In this document: positions 23,996 through 32,135 of the stretch, one piece after another | Layout: each line of letters begins with the position of its first letter | How positions within the stretch are numbered: the stretch's first letter is position 1 | NCBI RefSeq assembly: GCF_005280255.1 | Contig: NZ_CP040018.1 | Span: forward strand, 3,100,001-3,164,000 | DNA from: Arthrobacter sp. 24S4-2 | Lineage (GTDB): Bacteria; Actinomycetota; Actinomycetes; Actinomycetales; Micrococcaceae | Direction of reading: 5' to 3' | Length of the DNA: 64,000 nucleotides | Notes under the pieces: generated by a model | What the model saw: the letters and a program-made list of their open reading frames with translations, nothing else | The model's database searches: none | Told to the model about the DNA's origin: nothing | Translations under genes and position numbers: made by a program

Positions 23996-24808
23996 ATGAC
24001 CAATGATCGCGAACGCAACGAAGCGCCGATGGCAAACGTGGCGCTCGTGACCGGCGCGAGCCGGGGAGTTGGCCGGGGAATCGCGGTGGGCCTTTTGGAC
24101 GCGGGCTTTCGCGTTTACGGATCGGGCCGCTCGATTGACCAGGCGGACCTGCCGCAGGAAATACGGCGCGTGCGCTGCGACCATCTCAAAGACGAAGAGA
24201 CCGCACGGGTGTTTGAGGCGATCCGGTCAGAGTGCGGCACGCTCGATCTCCTCGTCAATTGCGCCTGGGGCGGCTACGAGAAAATGGTCGAAGGCGGCGC
24301 ATTCACGTGGGCTGCGCCGTTTTGGGATCAACCGCCGCATCGCTGGACCGGCATGATGGACGCCGGCGTGCGCGCGGCATTTGTGTGTTCGGCGCACGCA
24401 GCACGGATGATGACGCAGCTGCACCGCGGCTTGATCGTCAACATCAGCTTCTGGTCGGCGCAGCGTCATCTCGGCAACACGATCTACGGCATCGCAAAAG
24501 CGGCGACGGACAAGATGACGTCCGACATGGCCGTCGAGCTGAAACCGTTCGGTATTCCGGTAATCTCGCTCTACCCCGGCCTGGTTCGAACCGAATCGGT
24601 CCTGGCGGCGGCGAAAGGTGGCGCGTTCGATCTCGCCACCAGCGAGAGCCCTGAGTTCATCGGCCGCGTGATCAGCGCCCTGTTCCACGATCCGGACCTG
24701 ATGGCGCGGACCGGCAGGGTGCTGGTGGCCGCCGCAGTTGCGAAGGAGTTCGGCGTAGTGGACATCGACGGAAGTTCGCCGCCGGCGCTGACAGTTGCCG
24801 ACATGTAG
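23996..24808 (+). CDS. Short-chain dehydrogenase/reductase (SDR)
   Basis: 270 aa (or 259 aa from ATG 24029). The Rossmann motif TGASRGVG, LVNCAWGG (a variant NAG block), the catalytic Ser in NISFWSA and YGIAKAATDK (Tyr-x3-Lys) define a classical SDR. The long loop FTWAAPFWDQPPHRWTGMMD resembles the DHRS1-like subgroup. Codon choice (many GCG, CTC, TCG, ATC) differs from neighbours and looks proteobacterial, which suggests horizontal acquisition. The substrate is unknown. No operon partner. Confidence 0.88.
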   Translation: MTNDRERNEAPMANVALVTGASRGVGRGIAVGLLDAGFRVYGSGRSIDQADLPQEIRRVRCDHLKDEETARVFEAIRSECGTLDLLVNCAWGGYEKMVEGGAFTWAAPFWDQPPHRWTGMMDAGVRAAFVCSAHAARMMTQLHRGLIVNISFWSAQRHLGNTIYGIAKAATDKMTSDMAVELKPFGIPVISLYPGLVRTESVLAAAKGGAFDLATSESPEFIGRVISALFHDPDLMARTGRVLVAAAVAKEFGVVDIDGSSPPALTVADM

Positions 24809-25168
24809 GACTCTCGATGGCTTGAACGCCCGCAACGCCCGCACGGTCGCTATCACTCGTGACCAGGAGTGTTCAGCAGGAAACCGCCCGCACAGCAGCG
24901 GCCGCGCTGCGGCGGCAGATCTTTCCCACGGAACTGGGTCCCTGCGCCGTGCGGGTGCAGCAAGGCACCGGCGACCGGTGTGAGAAGACGCCCGGCCAGC
25001 CAGCATCTCTGCGGCCACCGGGCCGCGGCGCATTACGACGTTGACCAGTGGCGCAGCATCCGCTGCCCGGTCCTGGCGACCCGCGGGGACAGCGATGTGT
25101 TCACGTCTCTGTCCGACCTGGTCCGGTTGGCTGGCCTATAGGGCGCGTGGGATGGGCCAGCCCGAGCG
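24809..25168. other. Intergenic region with a possible gene remnant
   Basis: No intact gene is seen in 360 nt. The right part holds the possible hydrolase fragment listed separately. Confidence 0.5.
25031..25141 (+). pseudogene. Possible alpha/beta hydrolase C-terminal fragment
   Basis: About 36 codons read HYDVDQWRSIRCPVLATRGD, then SDVFTSLSDLVRLAGL. The I-x-C-P-V-L-x-x-x-G-D-x-D pattern is the strand-6/acid region of alpha/beta hydrolases. There is no start or upstream homology, so it is a remnant at best. Confidence 0.3.
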
Positions 25169-25465
25169 TCACCCGATGGTTGCGGCCTCGTCCAAGGTGT
25201 GCGGTTGGAAGTGCTCCAGCATCTCCCGCAGTGCCTCATAGCCCTCGGTGAAAGTTGCCGAAGCCCGCCAGCGTTCAACCTCTTCGGGCGATTCCCAGGG
25301 GCCGGTGCTGATGAACCTGTTGGGAACGTCACGGTCGCGCATCAGGACTGCCTTTGCGCCGGGAAAATCCTCCTTTGTCTTACTGGCCAGATCGCGCCAG
25401 GCCTGCACAAAATCATTCTCCCGTCCGGGTTTCACCAACCAGATTCCAAGCGTGTAAACAGACAT
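25169..25465 (-). CDS. Antibiotic biosynthesis monooxygenase (ABM)-domain protein
   Basis: 98 aa from ATG 25465, which has GGAGG about 8 nt upstream. The ferredoxin-like ABM pattern is clear: YTLGIWLVKPGRENDFVQAW, then GAKAVLMRDRDVPNRFISTG, then WRASATFTEGYEALREML. Such dimers range from cofactor-free monooxygenases to heme-degrading enzymes. The heme-binding residues cannot be confirmed. It lies alone between unrelated genes. Confidence 0.8.
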   Translation of the reverse strand: MSVYTLGIWLVKPGRENDFVQAWRDLASKTKEDFPGAKAVLMRDRDVPNRFISTGPWESPEEVERWRASATFTEGYEALREMLEHFQPHTLDEAATIG

Positions 25466-25607
25466 GGCGAACGCCTCCAATCACGTGCCGGGTAGGTACT
25501 CCCGATTATCTGCCTCAGGCGCCAACCGGGAGTAGGGCCGCATGGCACGGGAGCCACTCCCCTGCTTCGCATGCTCCCCTGCTGCCCGCCCAATGGAAGC
25601 CTGCAAG

Positions 25608-26084
25608 TCAGGACCCGTCGTAAGCGGCCTGGAGTTCGCTGATGACGAGCTTGCGCATGCCCAGCATCGCCTGCATGGCACGCTGCGAGCCCTCCGGATC
25701 AGGGCCGCCCAGCAGCTGCCCCATCACTGACGGCACAACCTGCCATGAGACCCCGAACTTGTCCTTGAGCCAGCCGCACTGGCTCTCTGAACCACCTTCG
25801 GTGAGGGCGGACCAGTAGCGGTCCACTTCCTCCTGCGAGGAGCAGTCGATCACAAAGGAGACTGCCTCGTTGAAGGTGAATGCCGGGCCACCGTTGAGCG
25901 CCAGGAACTTCCGGCCTTCGATTTCGAACTCCACGGTCATCGCCTGTCCCGCCGGTCCTGGGCCGCCGTCACCGTACCGTGCAACGCTGAGAATCTTGGA
26001 TCCGTCAAATACCGAGACGTAGAAGTCAGCTGCTTCCTCGGCCTGCGTGTCGAACCACAGGCAAGTGGTGATCTTTTGAGTCAC
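25608..26084 (-). CDS. PhnB-like VOC superfamily protein
   Basis: 158 aa from the GTG at 26084 with AGGGA upstream. ITTCLWFDTQAEEAADFYVSVF, then SKILSVARYGDGGPG, and later SQCGWLKDKFGVSWQVVP and GSQRAMQAMLGMRKLVI are the conserved blocks of the group annotated 3-demethylubiquinone-9 3-methyltransferase. In practice these are VOC-fold proteins of uncertain role, not methyltransferases. The catalytic activity is unknown. Confidence 0.85.
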   Translation of the reverse strand: MTQKITTCLWFDTQAEEAADFYVSVFDGSKILSVARYGDGGPGPAGQAMTVEFEIEGRKFLALNGGPAFTFNEAVSFVIDCSSQEEVDRYWSALTEGGSESQCGWLKDKFGVSWQVVPSVMGQLLGGPDPEGSQRAMQAMLGMRKLVISELQAAYDGS

Positions 26085-26266
26085 GTTTTTCCCTAATCTC
26101 GCTTCAGCGCCGGAAAGGACTCCCGACGGCGATCCTTCGGATGCGCTTGTGAGCCTAGCCGGGCGTGATACCCCGCACAATGGCACCAACAGTGGCACCC
26201 ACAATGGCATCGCCGTTGCACGCACGTAACGCTGCGGCGGCGCCCGCGGAAGCCAGGATCCGCCCG

Positions 26267-26272
26267 GTTATC
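26267..26272 (+). promoter_or_regulatory. Leaderless-type -10 box for the LysE-family gene
   Basis: TATCAT ends 7 nt before the GTG at 26280. No Shine-Dalgarno sequence is present. Confidence 0.45.
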
Positions 26273-26279
26273 ATCGAGT

Positions 26280-26909
26280 GTGTCTGTCACCGAATCCCTG
26301 CTCCAGTTCGCCCTGGTCGCTGCGCTCCTTACTGTCATCCCCGGGCTGGACACCATCCTGGTGCTCCGGACAGCCATCAGCCGAGGCCGGGCTCCTGCCT
26401 TTGCCACGGCCGCCGGGATCTGCACGGGAACGGTCGCCTGGGGTTTGGCTGCCGCGCTCGGGGCATCCGCGCTCCTCGCAGCGTCCGAGGCCGCCTTTAC
26501 GGTGCTGAAGATTGCGGGTGCCTGCTACATGGCATGGCTGGGGATCTCAATGTTCATCAGGACCTTCAGGAACGGACCGGTGGAGCCCGTTGATGTTCCG
26601 CAGGCCCCCAGCTCACGCGGTGCGTGGTTGACCGGCGTGACAACCAGTCTGCTCAACCCCAAAGTCGGGGTCTTTTACATGGCCATGATCCCGCAGTTCC
26701 TGCCGCAGGATGTCCCGCCCCTCCTGATGGGAATCCTGCTGCCCCTGGTGCACAACGTGGAGGGCATGCTCTGGTTCGCCGGAATCATCGTGGCCACCCA
26801 GTACGCCCGCCGCTGGCTCCAGTCCCCGTCGGTGGGCAAGGCCACCGACCGCATTGCCGGCGTCGTACTGATTGCGTTTGCCGCGAAAATCGCGGCCAGC
26901 AAGGCCTGA
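26280..26909 (+). CDS. LysE-family amino acid exporter
   Basis: 209 aa with five to six hydrophobic segments. The family hallmark follows the first helix: LTVIPGLDTILVLRTAISRG. Then come KIAGACYMAWLGISMF and FLTGVTTSLLNPKVGVFYMA-type residues around 115-135 (LNPK). RhtB/LysE proteins export amino acids or related metabolites across the cytoplasmic membrane. The substrate cannot be predicted. No LysR/LysG partner is adjacent. Confidence 0.9.
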   Translation: MSVTESLLQFALVAALLTVIPGLDTILVLRTAISRGRAPAFATAAGICTGTVAWGLAAALGASALLAASEAAFTVLKIAGACYMAWLGISMFIRTFRNGPVEPVDVPQAPSSRGAWLTGVTTSLLNPKVGVFYMAMIPQFLPQDVPPLLMGILLPLVHNVEGMLWFAGIIVATQYARRWLQSPSVGKATDRIAGVVLIAFAAKIAASKA

Positions 26910-26912
26910 CCG

Positions 26913-27280
26913 CTAACGCGGCAACTGGCTGACCAGGCCCACCGTGTTGCCTTCGCTGTCGCGGATGAAGGCCATCCATTCGTCAGTTCCGGACGGGCCC
27001 AGCTCATCACCCGTGTGGCTGAAGATCACCTGCGGCGCGGCCACAATCTCCACCCCCTGTCCCGGAGCTCCTCGACAGATGCCCGGACGTCGGGCACCGA
27101 AAGGTAAAGCAACGACGACGGCGCCCCCGCCTCGAGCAGCAGCCGAACGCCGTCGAGGTCGAAGAACAGCAGCCCTGGCGGATCGAAGAGGGCACGCGCC
27201 TCGGCCCCAAGCAGTGCGCCATAGAACTCTGCCGCCCGCCGGAGATCGCTGGCATGCTGGGCGATCTGGACCAGTCTCAT
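26913..27280 (-). pseudogene. VOC (glyoxalase-like) protein with an apparent 1-nt deletion
   Basis: From ATG 27280 (GGAGG upstream) the frame reads MRLVQIAQHASDLRRAAEFY up to VEELRDRG. The conserved C-terminal half, VEIVAAPQVIFSHTGDEL and EWMAFIRDSEGNTVGLVSQ, lies in another frame ending at 26913. Adding one base to the five-C run at 27053-27057 joins both into one 122-residue VOC protein. It is either a real frameshift or a homopolymer sequencing error. Function unknown within the glyoxalase/bleomycin-resistance fold. Confidence 0.8.
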
Positions 27281-27393
27281 GCTGCCCTCCGGGGACTACT
27301 CGCAGGAACTTGAAATGGGAAAACGGCTCCCCGGTCACAGTGTACGGCCGCCCTCGCCGGCAGTGTCGGCTCGTGCCGGCCAACATCCGGAAC

Positions 27394-27399
27394 TACTGT
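27394..27399 (+). promoter_or_regulatory. Leaderless-type -10 box for the DUF3054 gene
   Basis: TACTGT ends 6 nt before ATG 27406. Confidence 0.4.
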
Positions 27400-27405
27400 G
27401 GTGGT

Positions 27406-27822
27406 ATGCCTTCCCGCACTACTCCCGCCCCTGCCCGCACCACCGCCAGGAAGACCGTTGCTCTTGCGGCGTTCGCCGACCTGGCCCTGATCCTGCTGTT
27501 CGCCGGCATCGGCCGGGACGCCCACCAGCGGGGCGACGTGATTACCGGCGTCTTCCAGACGGGCTGGCCGTTTCTGGCAGGAGCTGCAATTGCCTGGCTC
27601 GGCCTCCGCCTCTGGCGGGCGCCGTTGCGTGCCTGGCCGGCGGGCGTCGCTGTATGGCTTGGAGCCGTGTTCTTTGGCATGCTGCTGCGGGCGCTGACCG
27701 GGCAGACCGTGGTCCTGCCGTTCGTCATTGTTGCCTTGCTGAGCCTGGGGGTATTCCTCGTCGGCTACCGGCTGATCGTGGCCGGAATCCGGCGCCTGTC
27801 CGCACGCCGGCAGCGCGGCTGA
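27406..27822 (+). CDS. DUF3054 membrane protein
   Basis: 138 aa with four predicted transmembrane helices: LAAFADLALILLFAGIG, GWPFLAGAAIAWLGLRLW, AGVAVWLGAVFFGMLL and FVIVALLSLGVFLVGYRLI. The D-L-x-L-I-L-x-F-A-x-I-G-R start and the L-R-A-L-T-G-Q loop match the DUF3054 family of actinobacteria. Function unknown. Upstream in-frame codons exist, but the -10 box 6 nt from this ATG supports it. Confidence 0.8.
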   Translation: MPSRTTPAPARTTARKTVALAAFADLALILLFAGIGRDAHQRGDVITGVFQTGWPFLAGAAIAWLGLRLWRAPLRAWPAGVAVWLGAVFFGMLLRALTGQTVVLPFVIVALLSLGVFLVGYRLIVAGIRRLSARRQRG

Positions 27823-27918
27823 TCCTCACCCCAAATGCCTGGGCCGATGCACTAGGCTGGCAACAAACAGCAAAGCCTGCCGTTGCAGCAACGGCGCACC
27901 CGATCCGAAAGGTCAAGA

Positions 27919-28200
27919 GTGATCACCGCATTCGTCCTGATCAAGACAGACGCCTCGCGCATTCCCGAAACAGCGGAGGAAATTTCGGCGATTCCGGGTA
28001 TCAGCGAGGTTTACTCGGTCACCGGGGAATGGGACCTGATTGCCGTCGCACGCGTGGCGAAGCACGACGAACTGGCAGATGTCATTGCGGACAAGCTGTC
28101 CAAGGTGCCCGCCGTGGTCCACACCACCACGCACATCGCGTTCCGTGCCTACTCCCAGCACGACCTCGATGCGGCTTTCGCCCTTGGATTCGAGCAGTAG
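27919..28200 (+). CDS. Stand-alone Lrp/AsnC ligand-binding (RAM) domain protein
   Basis: 93 aa from the GTG at 27919. ITAFVLIKTDASRIPETAEEI, then VYSVTGEWDLIAVARV and VVHTTTHIAFRAY give the beta-alpha-beta-beta-alpha-beta pattern of the RAM domain, with no DNA-binding helix-turn-helix. Such small proteins form ring assemblies and bind amino acids. This one lies next to trpD in convergent orientation. A TAGGCT box near 27853 and AAAGG before the start suggest a normal leader. Confidence 0.88.
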   Translation: MITAFVLIKTDASRIPETAEEISAIPGISEVYSVTGEWDLIAVARVAKHDELADVIADKLSKVPAVVHTTTHIAFRAYSQHDLDAAFALGFEQ

Positions 28201-28243
28201 CAGCTTCGGACAGTAGCCCAGGCAGTGGCCGGGCCTGAACGCC

Positions 28244-29302
28244 CTAGCCCTGGGTAAGGGCCACCCACTTTTCCAGCACGGCGGCGGCAGCGCCGGAATC
28301 AATGGAGTGTTCCGCCCGCTTCAGTGCGGCGGCCATGCGCCCGGTCAGCGAACCCTCAGCGTCGACGTCGAACGCGACCAGACCGGCGGCGGCGTTCAGC
28401 AGCACTGCGTCCCGTGCCGCTCCGGCTCCCCCGGACAGAACGTCACGGACGACGGCGGCGTTGGCGGCAGCGTCACCGCCGCGAAGCTCCTCCACCGTTG
28501 CGGGCCGGATGCCCAGCTCCTGCGGATCGAACGTCTGCTCGGTCACCTCGCCCTGCCGGATCTCCCAAACCGTGGATGGCCCGGTAGTTGTCAGTTCGTC
28601 CAGTCCGTCGCTTCCCCTAAAGACCAGTCCGCGGCTTCCGCGCCTGGCCAGGACGCCGGCAACAAGCGGCGCCATCCGCGCGTTGGCCACGCCCACGGCG
28701 GACGCCTGCACGCGCGCAGGATTGGTGAGGGGACCGAGGAAATTGAACGCCGTGGGTATTGCAAGTTCCCGGCGCGGCACGGCCGTGTGCCGGAACGACG
28801 GATGGAACACCTGGGCAAAGCAGAACGTGATGCCGGCTTCGTCGGCATTCCGCGCGACGCGATCGATGGGAAGATCCAGCCGGACACCGAGTGCCTCCAG
28901 CACGTCCGCCGAACCCGAGGACGACGACGACGCCCGGTTGCCGTGCTTGACCACCTTCGCACCCGCTCCGGCGCAGACGAGCGCGGCCATGGTGGAGATG
29001 TTCACAGTGTTCAGCTGGTCACCACCCGTGCCCACGATGTCGAGTTTCTCGCCGCCGATGTCGACCGGGTTTGCGTGGGCAAGCATGGCCTCGACCAGGC
29101 CGGCAATCTCGTCGACCGTCTCGCCCTTGGCGCGCAGCGCCACCAGGAATCCGGCGATCTGGGCAGGCGTCGCCTCGCCCGACATGATCGTGTCCATCGC
29201 CCACTCCGTGTTCCCGGCCGTAAGGTCTGTGCCGCTGATCAGTGCGGAAATGAGCCGCGGCCAGGTGTTGCCGGCGGGCTGTGCTGATGCCTGTGAAGTC
29301 AC
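28244..29302 (-). CDS. trpD: Anthranilate phosphoribosyltransferase
   Basis: 352 aa. The PRPP-binding GTGGD (91-95) and KHGNRAxSS (119-127) motifs and the conserved FNFLGPLTNPA block identify TrpD, which makes phosphoribosyl-anthranilate from anthranilate and PRPP in tryptophan synthesis. It is separate from other trp genes and divergent from ctaE. The GTG start has TAGCAT ending 6 nt upstream and no Shine-Dalgarno sequence, so it is probably leaderless. Confidence 0.95.
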   Translation of the reverse strand: MTSQASAQPAGNTWPRLISALISGTDLTAGNTEWAMDTIMSGEATPAQIAGFLVALRAKGETVDEIAGLVEAMLAHANPVDIGGEKLDIVGTGGDQLNTVNISTMAALVCAGAGAKVVKHGNRASSSSSGSADVLEALGVRLDLPIDRVARNADEAGITFCFAQVFHPSFRHTAVPRRELAIPTAFNFLGPLTNPARVQASAVGVANARMAPLVAGVLARRGSRGLVFRGSDGLDELTTTGPSTVWEIRQGEVTEQTFDPQELGIRPATVEELRGGDAAANAAVVRDVLSGGAGAARDAVLLNAAAGLVAFDVDAEGSLTGRMAAALKRAEHSIDSGAAAAVLEKWVALTQG

Positions 29303-29308
29303 CTCTTG

Positions 29309-29314
29309 ATGCTA
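29309..29314 (-). promoter_or_regulatory. Leaderless-type -10 box for trpD
   Basis: TAGCAT on the minus strand ends 6 nt before the GTG at 29302. Confidence 0.45.
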
Positions 29315-29435
29315 TCGAGGCACGCACCCCGATGACCAATGTGAACCGGTCCGGGAACTTTTCCGTGCGATTTCGCGTCTTTGTAGAAAAAGTCCCCGCA
29401 AAAGGCGGTTTGCATTGGGCAGGAGGAACTTTTAC

Positions 29436-29448
29436 AGACATAATGTCT
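29436..29448. promoter_or_regulatory. Palindrome overlapping the ctaE -10 region
   Basis: AGACAT-A-ATGTCT is a perfect 13-nt dyad ending 2 nt before the ctaE GTG. It contains the likely -10 (CATAAT, 29439-29444). An AGGAGG at 29421-29426 is too far (24 nt) from the GTG to serve as its ribosome-binding site. Confidence 0.5.
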
Positions 29449-29450
29449 AT

Positions 29451-30089
29451 GTGACATCTGCGACCCATGCCCCCAGTACCCCGGCGCACCCGACGCTGAA
29501 CCGCCCGAATATGGTTTCCGTAGGAACCGTTGTGTGGCTGTCCAGTGAGTTGATGTTCTTCGCCGGTCTCTTCGCCATGTACTTCACACTCCGTTCGACT
29601 TCCGGACAGATGTGGGCGGAAGAGACAGCAAAGCTCAACTTCCCTTTTGCGCTCGTAAACACGATCGTCCTCGTGGCAAGTTCATTCACTTGCCAGATGG
29701 GCGTCTTTGCCGCTGAGCGGCTCCAGCCGCGCCGCACCGGAGGACCGTTTGCGTTCACCCGGTGGGGAATGAACGAATGGTTTACCCTCACCTTCCTGAT
29801 GGGCTCCTTCTTCGTTGCCGGCCAGGCCACTGAATACGCCATGCTGGTATCGGAGCATGTATCGCTTTCGTCGAACGCTTACGGCTCCGCCTTCTACATG
29901 ACCACGGGCTTCCACGGCCTGCACGTCATCGGCGGCCTCATTGCCTTCCTCTTCATCATCGGCCGTTCATTTGCCGCCAAGAAGTTCGGCCACTTTGAGG
30001 CAACGTCCGCGATTGTCACCTCGTACTACTGGCACTTTGTCGACGTCGTGTGGATCGGCCTCTTCCTGGTCATCTACGTCCTCAGGTAG
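29451..30089 (+). CDS. ctaE: Cytochrome c oxidase subunit III
   Basis: 212 aa from the GTG at 29451. Five transmembrane helices and the conserved blocks WLSSELMFFAGLFAMYFTLR, YGSAFYMTTGFHGLHVIGGL and SYYWHFVDVVWIGLFLVIY identify subunit III of aa3 oxidase. It starts the ctaE-qcrC-qcrA-qcrB cluster of the bcc-aa3 supercomplex. The start is close to a -10-like sequence, so a leaderless mRNA is likely. Confidence 0.94.
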   Translation: MTSATHAPSTPAHPTLNRPNMVSVGTVVWLSSELMFFAGLFAMYFTLRSTSGQMWAEETAKLNFPFALVNTIVLVASSFTCQMGVFAAERLQPRRTGGPFAFTRWGMNEWFTLTFLMGSFFVAGQATEYAMLVSEHVSLSSNAYGSAFYMTTGFHGLHVIGGLIAFLFIIGRSFAAKKFGHFEATSAIVTSYYWHFVDVVWIGLFLVIYVLR

Positions 30090-30176
30090 CCCTGACTTGA
30101 CTCTTTTTCTACAAGAGGCAGAATTTCAAGAAGCGGCTCCCGGAGCCAACGCACGATCGAATAAAGGAACCACCAC

Positions 30177-30965
30177 GTGAAGGCACTCTCGCAGAAGCGA
30201 CGTCACCCACTGGCAGCAATAGCGCTGCTGCTGATGGGACTCCTCCTCACTGGTGGGCTGTACGCCGTAGCCACCACCGTCAACCAGGCCAAGGCCTCCA
30301 CCACCAGCTTCAGTGCAAACGACGCAGAAGAGGGCGGGAAGCTTTTCGCCGCCAACTGCGCCACGTGCCACGGCATGGGTGCGAGCGGGACCCAGGCCGG
30401 ACCCTCACTCGTGGGTGTCGGTGCTGCCGCCGTTGACTTCCAGGTTGGCACCGGCCGCATGCCCATGCAGATGAACGGGCCGCAGGCTTACAAGAAGCCC
30501 GCACAGTTCAACGACGAACAGACCCACCAGCTGGCCGCATATGTCGCCTCGCTCGGGCCTGGCCCGTCCATCCCCGAGGAGCACCTCCTCGACGAACAGG
30601 GCGACGCCGCCAAGGGCGGGGAGTTGTTCCGCGTCAACTGCGCCATGTGCCACAATGCTGCTGCCGCCGGTGGAGCGCTGACCCGCGGCAAGTTCGCCCC
30701 GGCCCTGGCTGACGTGACGGGCAAGCACATCTACGAGGCAATGGCCACGGGCCCGCAGAACATGCCTGTCTTCAATGACGCGAACGTCTCCCCCGAAGGC
30801 AAGCGGGACATCATCACCTTCCTGAAGCAGATCGAAGCCAACGGATCCCCCGGAGGCGCCGACCTCGGTGCACTGGGCCCCGTTTCCGAAGGCCTGTTTG
30901 TCTGGATTGCCGGTCTGGGCGTGATCATCGCCTTCACCATCTGGCTGACCTCCCGGTCGTCCTAA
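30177..30965 (+). CDS. qcrC: Menaquinol-cytochrome c reductase diheme cytochrome c subunit
   Basis: 262 aa. An N-terminal membrane helix (about 11-33) is followed by two class I cytochrome c domains. Their heme-binding motifs are CATCH (61-65) and CAMCH (155-159). A C-terminal helix (VWIAGLGVIIAFTIWL) anchors the protein. The diheme form replaces soluble cytochrome c in actinobacteria, passing electrons from the bcc complex directly to the aa3 oxidase. The GTG start lies 87 nt after ctaE. Confidence 0.96.
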   Translation: MKALSQKRRHPLAAIALLLMGLLLTGGLYAVATTVNQAKASTTSFSANDAEEGGKLFAANCATCHGMGASGTQAGPSLVGVGAAAVDFQVGTGRMPMQMNGPQAYKKPAQFNDEQTHQLAAYVASLGPGPSIPEEHLLDEQGDAAKGGELFRVNCAMCHNAAAAGGALTRGKFAPALADVTGKHIYEAMATGPQNMPVFNDANVSPEGKRDIITFLKQIEANGSPGGADLGALGPVSEGLFVWIAGLGVIIAFTIWLTSRSS

Positions 30966-31064
30966 CCGCGACCGCAACTGTAAGAACTCCTGCTGACGAG
31001 TCAGCAGTATGGAATTGAAAACTAACCCGGCGCTGGCCGGGACGAGAGAAGGATGAGGCGAATT

Positions 31065-32135
31065 ATGGGCAACCATAGTGACGGCAGTCCGAACCACTCG
31101 GGCACCGTAGCTACGGCTGGTCAGAATGAGGTGGAGAAGTTCCAGGATCCTGGACTTCCTCCGCATCGTTTGCGCCTGGCTGACACGGACCCGAAGGCCG
31201 CAAAGCGTGCAGAACGGCAGGTTGCCGTTCTCTTCGGCAGCTCCGTTGTGGGCACCGTGATCTTCCTGGTGGCGTACTTCGCCATCGATCTTGGACCCGA
31301 CTCCACGATCGCCACCATCCGGCTGCAGAATGCCCTGTTGGGCATCGGCACCGCCTTTGCCATGCTCGGCATCGGCACCGGCATCGTCCACTGGGCCAAG
31401 GCCCTTATGCCGGACCACGAGGTTTCGGAAGAGCGCCACGCTATCCGCACCGAGGACGACCGCCAGGCGGCGGTCCGCATCGTTGATGACATCGTGGAGG
31501 AAACCGGGATCAAGCGCCGGCCGCTGATCCGCAACACCCTTCTTGGCGCTGTCGCTTTGGCTCCGCTCCCGGCCCTTGCAGTCTTCGGCGACCTTGGTCC
31601 CCGGCCGGACAACACACTGGCGCACACCATGTGGGCTCCGCAGGAGGGCAAGCTCAAGCGCCTTACCCGCGACCCCGATGGCACGCCGATCAAGGCTTCG
31701 GACGTCACCATCGGCTCAGCTTTCCACGTGATTCCGGAAGGCCTGAACGAACTGCACGAAGGCAAGCTGAACGAAAAGGCCAAGGCCGTCGTCCTGCTCA
31801 TGCGCCTCAACCCCGAGTCCCTCAAGCCCTCCGCTGGACGCGAGGACTGGAGCTACAACGGCATTGTTGCCTACTCGAAGATCTGCACCCACGTTGGTTG
31901 CCCTGTTGCCCTGTACGAGCAGCAGACGCACCACCTGCTGTGCCCGTGCCACCAGTCGACCTTCGACCTGACCCAGGAATGCAAGGTTATCTTTGGCCCG
32001 GCCAGCCGGCCCCTCCCCCAGTTGCCTATCGCAGTTGACGCCGAGGGCTACCTGGTCGCGACGAGCGACTTCCATGAACCTGTTGGACCGAGCTACTGGG
32101 AGCGTGATGAGCATGAGCGCAACAACAACGCCTAA
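31065..32135 (+). CDS. qcrA: Menaquinol-cytochrome c reductase Rieske iron-sulfur subunit
   Basis: 356 aa from ATG 31065; an in-frame ATG at 31053 is too close to its own ribosome-binding site. Three transmembrane segments occur in the first about 180 residues, as in the long actinobacterial form. The C-terminal Rieske domain ligates [2Fe-2S] through CTHVGC (about 274-279) and CPCHQS (about 293-298). It transfers electrons from menaquinol to the diheme cytochrome. It overlaps the qcrB start. Confidence 0.96.
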   Translation: MGNHSDGSPNHSGTVATAGQNEVEKFQDPGLPPHRLRLADTDPKAAKRAERQVAVLFGSSVVGTVIFLVAYFAIDLGPDSTIATIRLQNALLGIGTAFAMLGIGTGIVHWAKALMPDHEVSEERHAIRTEDDRQAAVRIVDDIVEETGIKRRPLIRNTLLGAVALAPLPALAVFGDLGPRPDNTLAHTMWAPQEGKLKRLTRDPDGTPIKASDVTIGSAFHVIPEGLNELHEGKLNEKAKAVVLLMRLNPESLKPSAGREDWSYNGIVAYSKICTHVGCPVALYEQQTHHLLCPCHQSTFDLTQECKVIFGPASRPLPQLPIAVDAEGYLVATSDFHEPVGPSYWERDEHERNNNA

